From NCBI GenBank assembly GCA_002104895.1, contig MCFG01000109.1:1-64000 (forward strand): a stretch of DNA of 64,000 nucleotides, in the 5' to 3' direction. The translations under genes were made by a program, and so were the position numbers. Shown here piece by piece: positions 40,152 through 51,124 of the stretch (its first letter is position 1; each line of letters opens with the position of its first letter). Origin of the DNA: Anaeromyces robustus (lineage: Eukaryota; Neocallimastigomycota; Neocallimastigomycetes; Neocallimastigales; Neocallimastigaceae). Below the pieces are notes generated by a model. It did no database searches, was not told where the DNA came from, and was given only the letters and a program-made list of their open reading frames with translations.

Positions 40152-41506
40152 ATGTCTGAAATATTATCAAAGAGAGCACAAAAAATTGTTTCAAGACCAA
40201 ACCTTTTATTAAAAGGTATAGCTAAAGTAATGGCTAACCCTTATAATGAAAATAATATCAACGGTATCATTAATTTAGGTACTGCTGAAAATAAATTAAA
40301 TAATAAGGAAATTTTAGAAAAGGTAATAATAATTATAATCTTTATTTAGAAAGAATTAATTTATATCGATTTTCGATAAAATTTAAGATATGATATGTAA
40401 CAAAATATTAATAAAAAAAAATAATAAAAAAAAAAAAGGAAGCAAAGAAAGAAATTATTAAAGATCGATTTTAGCTATATTTTATTTGAATAAAAATAAA
40501 TTAAATTATTTATTCAAAAATAAATTCCAATTTCAAAAATTTATAAATCATTTTCTTATGCAATTTCATTTCATTTCTTTTCTTTTCTTTTCTCTTTCTT
40601 TAATTGTTTAATAATTCTTAAAATTAATTAAAAAAAAATAAAAAGAAAGATAATAAGTAATTAATACTGGAATCTCAATAGATCTTAATCTTCTAAAATA
40701 CTCTTTGAAATATTTATTTATTATTAATTTTTATTAAGATATTTTTAATTAAATTATATAAATATATTATATATATTACTATATGATTATATATATATCA
40801 TTATCTTTTTTTTTTTTTTTTTTTTCAGTGAATACATGTTAACATTTATTATTTATTATCAATATATTTTAATGTTATTGAAGATTAATGAAGCTCATGG
40901 AAAATGTCAAGATAAAGATTTATCTTATGGTACTTTTTCAGGTTCAGAAAAAACAAGATCTAATATCGCTAAAGTTCTTAATAGATATTTAAAACCAAAA
41001 GAAGAAATTAAAGCTTCACAGGTTTTTGTTGGTAATGGTTGTGGTCCAATGGTTGATATGATAGGTACTGTTCTTTCTAACGAGGGTGATGCTTTTATTG
41101 TTCCAGAACCTTATTATGGTGGTTTTAATGGGGACCTTGCAACCAGAGCTGGTGTTGAAGTTGTACCAGTAGGTCATACTGATGATGATGTTTTAGGTGT
41201 CACAGAAGAAATGTTAGAAGAAGTTTATGCTAAAAATAAAGATAAAATTAAAGGTATTATAATTGCTAACCCAAATAATCCATATGGTAGAACTTACACT
41301 GCTGAACAATTATTAGTTTTCATTCGTTTTGTTAATAAACATAAACTTCATCTCATTTCTGATGAAATTTATGCCCTTTCACAATTTAGAGATACTCTTG
41401 ATGGCAAAAAATCTGATTTTATTTCTGTAACTTCTCTTGATCTTCCAGATCCAAGCAGAGTTCATATTCTTTGGGGTTTATCTAAAGATTTTTGCATGTA
41501 AGTTTC

Positions 41507-41537
<31 letters not shown>

Positions 41538-42190
41538 TTATTTATTGATTTTTATTATATAGCTATATTAATTAATATATATAATTAACTTATTTATTGA
41601 TACATTTTTATTTGATAATAAATAATTCATTAATTCAAAATTTATTTTAAATATATAAATATATATAATTGTTATTGCCATAATATATGTATTGATAATG
41701 ATATCAAAAATAATAAAGGAATGGTTTCCGTATTGGTGCTATTATATCAAGATCATTACCAGTTATTTCTGCTCTTAAAGCTTATAGTATGTTTTGTTGT
41801 ATACCAGGTTCATATGATACTATGATTGAAAATTTATTAGATTCTGATGAATGGATTGATAATTTTGTTTCTTTAAATCAAAAACGTTTAAATGATAATT
41901 ATGAAAAAATTACAGATTCTTTGAAGAAACATAATGTTAAATATGTAGATGCTAACTCTGCCTACTTTATGTGGATTGATTTAAGAGAACAAATTAAAAA
42001 TGTTTTCCCTAATTGTAAATCACCAGCTGAAGCCGAAATGCAATTCTGGGAACGTTTACTTAATAATGGTGTATATATTGCACCAAGTGCTGCTTTCTAT
42101 GCTACTGAACCAGGTTATTTCCGTATTTGCTTTGCTACACAATGGAATATACTTTCACTTGCTTTAGAACGTATCTACAAATCATTTTAA
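40152..42190 (+). CDS. PLP-dependent aminotransferase, 1-aminocyclopropane-1-carboxylate synthase-like, 3 exons
   Basis: Exons 40152-40322, 40884-41497 and 41719-42190 give 1257 nt (418 residues). The product is a fold-type I PLP enzyme of the class I/II aminotransferase family and is closest in layout to ACC synthase-like proteins. Visible signatures are GIINLGTAENKL near the N-terminus, DLSYGTFSGSEKTR, the NPNNPYGRTY loop (Asn186), SDEIYA (Asp217 and Tyr220, which contact the cofactor in the family), and the Schiff-base Lys258 in LSKDF followed by NGFRIGAI. I start exon 2 at 40884, after TTGAAG. The more pyrimidine-rich acceptor at 40828 would be out of phase with exon 1, while 40884 gives the family-like EILEKINEAHGKCQDKDLSYG. 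Intron 1 (561 nt) is unusually long for this window and contains a long T run before the acceptor region. Substrate cannot be told from sequence; true ACC synthase activity and an ordinary aminotransferase are both possible. Confidence 0.87.
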
Positions 42191-42221
42191 TAAATAAAAA
42201 ATAAAAAAAAAATAATAAAAG

Positions 42222-42345
42222 GGAATAAAAAATAAAAGAATAAAAAATAAAAATAAATGAAAATGAAAATAAAGAATAAAAGAATAAAAAATAAAAATAA
42301 AAGAATAAAAGAATAAAAGAATAAAAGAATAAAAGAATAAAAAAT
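42222..42345. repeat. Degenerate (GAATAAAA)n octamer repeat
   Basis: Runs of GAATAAAA and AATAAAAA directly after the aminotransferase stop codon, presumably in its 3' UTR. Confidence 0.8.
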
Positions 42346-42483
42346 ACAAAAGCAATAAAATGTATAAAGTAAAATAATTAATTAAATATATGATGTATAA
42401 ATATAAAAGAATAAAAAATACAAAAGCAATAAAATATATAAAGTAAAACAATTAATTAATATATGATGTATAAATATAAAAGA
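42334..42483. repeat. 74-bp tandem duplication
   Basis: Copy 1 (42334-42407) and copy 2 (42408-42481) both begin AGAATAAAAAATACAAAAGC and end TGATGTATAAATATAAA. They differ at only a few positions, so the duplication is recent. Confidence 0.85.
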
Positions 42484-43059
42484 ATTTTATTTTAATAATA
42501 AATGCTTTCAAAAGATTAAAATTAAAATTTTATGGATAAAAAAAAAATAAAGAAAATAATAAAAACTATAAAAAACAGTTAATTTATTTTTATTTTATTA
42601 TTTTTGGTTTTTTTTATATATATATATATAATATATGTGATAGAATAAAATAAAATAAAATAATTAAATAGGTATTAAATAGAAGAATTTCTTTTTACTA
42701 ATAAATAAAGTATATATTTTTAAAAGATTTAAACTATATATTTATAAATATATATTGTTTTTATAAATTGAATAACAAAAACAATTAATCAATAATAGAT
42801 TATTGAGAAATATTTCAATATATTTTGATACTTTATATTTAATATTAATTTACTATTAACAATATATATTAATAAAGTGATGTGACAATTTTAAGTTTTT
42901 TTATAATTATTCCTTAGATTTTTTAAACCTTATTAATTATTATTTATACAAAAAACAGATATGATTTTTGAATATTTAATGTTACCTAATTTAATTATTG
43001 GCTAACCAATAAAGTAACAATATAAATAAATAAAATGTGTAATAATAAAAATATATAAG

Positions 43060-43121
43060 AAATAAATAAATAAATAAATAAATAAGTAAATGAATAAATA
43101 AATAATTAAATAAATAAATAA

Positions 43122-43172
<51 letters not shown>
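43060..43172. repeat. (AATA)n array
   Basis: About 27 tetranucleotide units with scattered AAGT/AATG/AATT variants. Confidence 0.92.
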
Positions 43173-43173
<1 letters not shown>

Positions 43174-43764
43174 ATAAATAATAAATATATAAAGATATTA
43201 AGAGAAAAAGTTAAAAAGAACCAAAAATAATTAAATTAATTTTTATATTTTAATTCTTTATAATAATTAGCTGTATTAAAAAAAAATATTGGTAGATAAA
43301 GCCTATACACAAATAATAAATTACCAATAATAATTATTTTCTATTAATTATTATTTAAAATTTACATTGAATAAAGCGTAACAAAAAAATATATTAAATA
43401 AAAAATATAATATTTATTATTATATTTTTATTTAAGTCAAGGATAATTCTGTATTTTTTTTAAATTATGATATATTAAATTTTTTTATTATTAAATAATC
43501 TAACCTTTAGCATTAATTTATTATTGGATAAATTTTCCTAAAAATTTAATAATAAGTAAAAGATTAAGTTTGATAGCTTAACAATAAAGATTGAAAGAAA
43601 AAAAGGGGAGAGGTATTATTATAGATGCTCATGTTTAATGTCACTGTCACATTTAATATATATAATTAATAAATAAATAAATAATAATAATACAATAATA
43701 AATAAATAATAGTAATATAATAATAAATTTATAATAATAGTAATAATAATAATAAAACAATTAT

Positions 43765-43769
<5 letters not shown>

Positions 43770-43813
<44 letters not shown>

Positions 43814-43920
43814 ATAATAATGAATAGTGAATAATGAATAATAATGAATAGTGAATAATGAATAATAATGAATAGTGAATAATGAATAATAATGAATAAT
43901 AATAATAATAATAATAATAA
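43770..43920. repeat. (AAT)n flanking three copies of a 24-bp minisatellite
   Basis: AAT units on both sides enclose about three tandem copies of a 24-bp unit, GAATAATAATGAATAGTG followed by AATAAT (about 43820-43895). The higher-order unit evidently arose from the AAT array by point changes and then duplication. Confidence 0.88.
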
Positions 43921-44272
43921 CTTAGATTATTAATAATAAACAATAAATAATAAATAATAATAGTTAAATATAGTAATAAATTATTATCGTAATAAATAAG
44001 AATATCAATTATTAAAATATAAAATATAATATCATAATTAAAACTATAAAAATATAAAAATATATGTAATATCATATATAATTATTGTATATATAATCAA
44101 ATATTTATAATTATTTTATAATAATTATAAAAATATATAATAATTTTAATTACTTTTTATTTTTTATTTGTTTTTTTTTTTTTTTTAATATGGAATATTT
44201 TTTGATTGTTTATAATTGTTAAAAGTTAAATGATTGATTAATGTGAATATTAATGATATATAATATAATATG

Positions 44273-44275
<3 letters not shown>

Positions 44276-44328
<53 letters not shown>
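44276..44328. repeat. (AAT)n array
   Basis: About 17 perfect AAT units. The flanking open frames on both strands are its poly-Asn and poly-Ile translations. Confidence 0.93.
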
Positions 44329-44330
<2 letters not shown>

Positions 44331-45074
44331 TTTATGACGGATATAAAAGATGTGATATACATCAAATACGACATTTTATATCTATAAACTATATTTATGG
44401 AAAATCTAAAACACCTAAGATATGGAATAATATGCAAACTTATAATAAATATACAAAATAAAATATGAAGTTAAGCAATGATAATAAATAATGATAATTA
44501 CCAACATATATAAATAATAGAGTTTATTAATTCTCTGCTATGAATATTTAAAGAATAATAATAATAAATAATAGCTTTTTTTTAATTATGAATTTTTCTT
44601 ATGATGTAATAAATTAAACTATTATATAAATATAATATAAAATGGTATAGTGGTTATATATTAGTAATATATTATATTATATTATATTATATTTTACTTT
44701 ATTATAAATAATATTTGATATTATTTTAAAATTTTATTTTATTTTAAGAATTTCTTTAATAATAAGTAAGTGAATAATTAAATAAATAATTTTAATAATT
44801 TGAAATTAATTTACTATTTTTTATTATAAAATAAAAACTAATTATTTATTTAGCTATTTATTTATTTTAAATTAAAATTAATTTTATTGGTATTTCAATC
44901 CACTTTTTTTATATTTAAATAAAAACAATTTTAAAATTATTAAAAAGCATCCTGTTATTTCATTGGATGCTATTCCTAAATTATATTAATGTTAAGATGT
45001 TAACTTTTTTTTGTATAATTAAAAAAAATTGATTAAATTTTTTTAATGAAAAAACTAATTAAAAAAAATACATA

Positions 45075-45414
<340 letters not shown>

Positions 45415-47001
45415 AGAATAATCTAATAAGAATAATTATTTATCATATGTTTTAAAGTTATATTTTTTAAGGAAAAAATGATTCCTTTATTACTCCTTTA
45501 GAAGAAAGTAATAATAATAAACAAAAAAAAAACAAAAAACAAAAAACAAAAAACAAAGTGAAATATATTACTATTTACTAGAATAACCAAACGTACAGAT
45601 GTATTTTTTTTTACTATATATAAATCATCAATAAATTATCAATATATTAGATTATTGGTTATATTATATTATTAATATTAAAATACTTTTTTAATATATG
45701 TAACTTTTACTATTCAACTTTTATTATATATATTAATAATATTATTTATTCTTGTTATATAGCTAAATAACTACTATTATTTCTAAATCTAATGTTAATA
45801 TTATTAATTATCAACTTTTTTAGCTTTTATTATTCTAAAACTATATTTTTACTTGACTGTTATTATCGATCGATAAAAAAAAAAAGGGAAGGTGATATTT
45901 AATATAAATCATAACCATATTTTATAAATAAATAAATAAATAAATAAATAAAAAATAAATAAAATCTTTTTATTCCTGATTGTTTGTTATTTGAAATCAG
46001 ACTAATATAATTAAGTGTATTATTACAATATATTAATGTATTTAATATAAGATAATATATTAAATTTGATATAGATGACAATATAAATGATTAAATGAAA
46101 TGAATTTTTATTAATATTTATTTTTTATATGTAATATATTAAATTTGTATTCAAAATGAAATATAAAAATATAAACAAAAATAAAAATTAAAAAATAATT
46201 AAAAATAATAATTAAATTTTTTCAATTTTTTTTTATATTAATAATAAAATTTGTATAAATTAATAAAAATAGAACTTTTTTTTTTTTTTTTTTATTCTTT
46301 TTACTCTATTATTTTTAAATTAAAAACAAAAATATTTATATAAGAAATAAAAAAAAGTAAAATATAATAATACAATAAAATAAGAATAAAATAATAATAA
46401 TAATAATAATAATTATTTTAATTATAAGAATATTTAAAATTATTATTGTTTTATTCTTATTATTATACAAAACCATAATAAAACAAAAAATAAGTTAAAA
46501 AGAAATAGCTGTTATTAAAGGAGTTAAACTGCATATACATATTACGTATACCAAATAAAAATAAATAAACTAAATAATAATAAAGAAAAAAATTTTTTTT
46601 TAACAATATTTCATATTAGTACAAAATAATAATAAAAAGAAAAAAAAATAATACATTCAGTGAAATAATTAATAATAAATTTCAGCTTAATATATTAAAA
46701 CCTAGTGAGTTATTCAATTAAATTTAATTTTTTTTTTTTTTTAAAACATAACAATTTATTATTTTATACATATATTTTTATAATATAATAATAAAAAAAT
46801 AGAATACTTAATTTCTATTTATTAAACTCTTCTTTTTTATTGGACTAAAATATTAATATATTAATATATATATTATTTAAAATTAATTATTATATTTTAC
46901 AGAAGAATAACACAAAGCAACAACACATATATAAATACGTATTAAAATTTTTAAAAAAACTGAATAAATTTATTTATCATTAATAATTAAGATTATCTAA
47001 A

Positions 47002-48131
47002 ATGACTGATAATGTTTCTGGAAGTTCTTATGAACATGCTTTATTATTAGCAGGTATTGCTGGTTTTTCAACCTTTATAGGAGCGGCTTTACCATGCCTG
47101 TAAATATTTTTTTTATTTTTTAAAATATTTTAAATTAAAATTATGATATTATAATCTATATGTAATTTTTATTTTTATATTTAACTTAATATTTATTTAT
47201 TTATTTATTTTTTATTCGTTTTTCAATTATTTTCATTATTATACACAGTGATATTAAAACTCAAAAAAATACCAATAAAATTAATTATTTAGTAATAGCA
47301 TTATCCATTGCTGCTGGTGTTATGGCATATATTTCTTTAGTCGAAATGATGCCACAAGCTGTGGACAAATTTAAACAAAGTGATTCTAAATTAAATCCTG
47401 TTTTCTCTCAATCTTTATTTTTCTTCGTTGGTATATTCATTTGTATTGGAGTAGATTTTATAATTGAACATGTTAGTGGTAATGAAAATCATTTTGATAT
47501 GGCTGATGGTTTAGAAAATATTAAAAATGAAATGGAAATTTCTATTGAAGAAGCTAAAAGATTAGAAAATGGATTAACTCAATCTCATCCAGATACGGAA
47601 ATAACTATTGATGAAGAGCAACAAAATGAAGAAATCGGAAAAAAGAATAAAAAGAATTTAAAACATCTTGGTTTATTAACAGCTTTTGCAATTACATTCC
47701 ATAATATTCCTGAAGGTGTTGCTACCTTTTCTTCTGCAGTTTCTGATGCTGAAACTGGTATTATGCTAACTTTAGCTATTGCTATTCATAATATCCCTGA
47801 AGGTTTAAGTGTTGCTTTTCCAATTTATTTTTCAACTGGTAATAAACTTAAAGCTTTTCTTTGGGGTGCTTTTTCTGGTCTTGCTGAACCTTTAGCAGCT
47901 TTAACTGAATATTTAATTCTTAAAATATTTCATATTACAAATACTGATTTTTCACCATTCACATATGGTGTTATTTTCGCAGTCGTAGCTGGCATTATGA
48001 CTTATATTAGTCTTTGTGAACTTTTACCAACTTCAAGAAAATTTGATACTAAAGGTAACCTTACAATGGGTGGTTTCATAGCTGGTATGGCTATTATGGC
48101 TATTTCTTTAGTTTTATTAGATATTTTTTAA
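47002..48131 (+). CDS. ZIP-family zinc/metal transporter, 2 exons
   Basis: Exons 47002-47099 and 47249-48131 (981 nt, 326 residues). This is a membrane carrier of the ZIP (SLC39) family, which moves zinc or other divalent metals into the cytosol. The two hallmark HNIPEG motifs (His184 and His213), which form the metal site of transmembrane helices 4 and 5, are intact. The order is a short N-terminus, helix 1 (AGIAGFSTFIGAALP), a helix around residue 45-62 ending SLVEMMP, a helix near SLFFFVGIFICIGVDFIIEH, an acidic cytosolic loop (residues about 108-168), then helices 4-8 with the family-typical AEPLAAL and AGIMTYISLCELLP. The layout and GAALPCL start resemble the GufA/ZupT branch, which includes yeast vacuolar Zrt3, so an organellar location is as likely as the plasma membrane. 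Exon 1 is supported by phase and by the conserved first helix. Confidence 0.9.
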
Positions 48132-48317
48132 AAAAAATTAAAATAATTTTTATAAGCAAAAGGAAAAGTATCGGTACAAACATCATAAATACCTAATAAT
48201 AATTAATATTCTACTTCACTATAAATAATAAGATAATATATATAGAAAAAAAAATTTAAAAAAAAAATAAATAATAATAAAAAAAAATTGAAAAATGAAA
48301 CGAACCAGCATTTAATT

Positions 48318-48515
48318 TACAAAACAAAAACAAAAACAAAAACAAAAAAAACAAACAAAAAAAAAACAAAAAAACAAAAAAACAAAAAAAAAAACAAAAA
48401 ACCAAAAAAAAAACAAAAAACCAAAAAACAAAAAACCAAAAAAAAAAAAAAAAACAACAAACAAAAAAAAAAAAAAAAAAACCAAAAAAAAAAAACAAAA
48501 AAAAAAAAAAATAAA
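48318..48515. repeat. A/C-only (AAAAAC)n-type tract
   Basis: Almost 200 bp composed nearly only of A runs broken by single or double C, starting as regular ACAAAA units and becoming irregular. It lies 190 bp after the ZIP stop codon on the same strand. The long Lys/Asn/Gln frame and its antisense Phe-rich frame are artefacts of this composition. Confidence 0.92.
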
Positions 48516-49062
48516 ATTTAAAAAGATTAATATTATTTTAATTATTTTTACAAAACAACAATAATAATAGTAAATTGTTGTAAATATATATAATTAATAT
48601 TAATAATATTTTTATTTTTCAAAAAATCAGTAAATAAATTAATAAATAATATATATGTACTAAAGTGTAATGAGATAAAAATACAAAGCATAATTCATTA
48701 ATAATAATTTTAACAACAGAATCAGTAATAATATAAAAAAGATAACAGTATATTATTTAAATACCTAATAAATATTGGATACTTTATTTTTCGGAATATC
48801 TGATTACCGGTTCGGATATATTGACTTGACATTTGTTCAAGCAAGAAAAATAAAAAACAAAAATATATATAGATTAATCATATATTATTATAAATGATAA
48901 ATTAAATTGTAATAAGGTATTATAAAGGTCAAGGTATTTATAAGAAATAGGGAAAAAGAAATACAGCGTTCATTCTTAATAAATAAAATTTCTTAAAATT
49001 CTCTAATATAATAGAATGAAAAAAATAATTCAATCATATATAATAATTAACTTTTTTTATAA

Positions 49063-49108
<46 letters not shown>

Positions 49109-49129
49109 GTAATAATAATAGTAATAGTA

Positions 49130-49188
<59 letters not shown>
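49063..49188. repeat. (AAT)n array with AGT variants
   Basis: About 40 units; the middle part carries AATAGT variants. Confidence 0.93.
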
Positions 49189-49189
<1 letters not shown>

Positions 49190-49639
49190 TTTGTGTAAAT
49201 GTTTAATAATATAATTTAATTTAATATAAAAAGTAAATTTTATTATTTAAACATTCATTAAATTATATAATATATATTAAAATGATTAAGTATATATTAT
49301 ATTTAATACTGTAGTATGTATCTAATAAAATACTTCCTTATTATTTTATGTAAAAAAAAATAATAATTAATTAATTTAAGTTAATAAAATAAATACCAAA
49401 AATTATATAAAAATAAAATAATAAAAATATTTATAAATATATAAAACAAAATATATATATACCTATATTCTAACAAATTTTGTATTTTTTTTTATATGAA
49501 AATCGATTTTTTATGTATTTTTATATGCTTCATTAATATTTAATAATATTTAATGATATTTATCAACTTTTAATTAATGAGATAATATATTATAATAATA
49601 ATAATTGTTATTATTAATTCATTATATAAACAATTTAAT

Positions 49640-50815
49640 TTCTTTCTCCCCTCCTAATTGTTCTGACTTGACATTCTTTTTTGATATTAATGGAATTCCT
49701 GAATTCTTAAAACTTTTTGCTATAAATATCTTGGTATATCTTTTGTTGATTCTCTTTCCTTAAACTTATTATTTTCTAAACTCAACTCAAAACTTAACTT
49801 GACTATAAATTCATTCTCTTATTTTTCTCCTTTATCGTAACATTTCTTTGTTTCCTAAAAGAAGAATTCTTACTTCCCATATTATCGGTATTTTAAACCA
49901 CTATTATCCCCTTTTAGGCTCTAACAAGAATAAAACTGGAAAAGTCCAATCTATATTCAATAGAGATTATTTTGGAGTCTTGGACACAGATCTATTAACC
50001 ATAACACTTGCATTTATACCATATCTTGTGAACTTTGGTTTACTCCCTTTTCACCGATTTGTGCTATTACTCAAATTCGTTGTCTCGATAAGTGGGAAAA
50101 ATCTTTTTGTATTATTAAAGAATTAATTACAAGTATTCCTACTTATATGCCTTATTATTATTCATGGATTAAAGAATCTTATACCTTAAAGAAGAAATTA
50201 GAAGGTCTTTCAAAAAAAGAAATTAAAGGTTAAGTATTTAGTGAGAGACACACTAACGAAAAATTGAGCTAGCTCCATTGATAATAAATATGGACTATCA
50301 AAAGATATACAAGATCTTGTTCTAACTTACTCCAACACTAATTTTCAATTAATTGTAAGGCCTTTGAACAAGATAGAAATATAATTTTTAACTACGCTGA
50401 TGACTTATTCCTGAAGTTTGCCTTAACTACTGAAGATAAATTATTGAAAATTTCTATGGACTCGGATGAAGATTATAAAGATAATATATATTACTTAATG
50501 CTTAACTCTTTCCTTAATTGGTGTTATGGATTTGAAAATTTAAATATTAATATGAAATGGAGACAGTGACATGAACTATTTATCAAAGGTTTATCAGAAT
50601 ATCTTGTTCTGGTTATTGTGGGTAATGTCAAATTTTCTTATTGTTATTATATCAATTGAGGAGAATTCGAAAAGATATATTTACTATTTACAATTGGCCT
50701 AATAACAATAAGAATACTCCGGACGGATTCAAGGGCGTCGACGTCAAAAGGATAAGAGATAGAGTTTAATCTGACACGGATTTGAATTGGTATTTCATTC
50801 GTTGAATGTGAGAGG
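49640..50815 (+). mobile_element. Degraded, unclassified mobile-element-like relic
   Basis: This segment has clearly different base and codon use from the host genes around it (CCC, GTC, CTC and GAC codons). It shows coding-like sequence on the plus strand, including an open stretch at 49848-50126. A later part reads FNYADDLFLKF and, after about 35 residues, LNSFLNWC, which faintly recalls the catalytic region of a reverse transcriptase; this is weak and may be chance. It is broken, with several interruptions. No terminal repeats or target-site duplication were recognised, so neither the family nor the exact ends can be given. It is treated as an old fossil. Confidence 0.4.
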
Positions 50816-51106
50816 TTAGAAGTTTAACTTCTTTTCTTTTTTGTTTATTTAATATTTTTAATTTGATTAATATCTGTAATAAATTTTATTATTTTCCTTT
50901 TGTATCTTTTATTACTTTTATTTATTTTATATTTCATGTATTATATATTCTTTACTTTAATATAATCTATATTTCACATATATGTTTAATTTAAATAATT
51001 ATTTTAAATAAAGATTAATTCTAGTATAAAAAAAAGTTAATTTATTATAAATATATCATTTCAAACATTTTATCATCCTTTAAAATAATATAAAAAATAA
51101 AGCAAA

Positions 51107-51124
51107 TCACGTCAGGTCACGTCA
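51107..51124. promoter_or_regulatory. Twin TCACGTCA (CRE/bZIP-like) sites
   Basis: TCACGTCA occurs at 51107-51114 and again at 51117-51124, exactly one helical turn apart. ACGT-core sites of this type are bound by bZIP factors. No gene start was found nearby; the mobile-element relic ends about 290 bp upstream. Confidence 0.35.

Noticed and set aside
40828-40883. N-terminal part of the 40836 frame as coding sequence
   Set aside because: Its peptide (LTFIIYYQYILMLL) is unlike the enzyme family and is out of phase with exon 1; starting exon 2 at 40884 gives a family-like junction.
48256-48521. Lys/Gln-rich and Phe/Trp-rich frames on opposite strands
   Set aside because: Both arise from the A/C-only tract, not from a gene.
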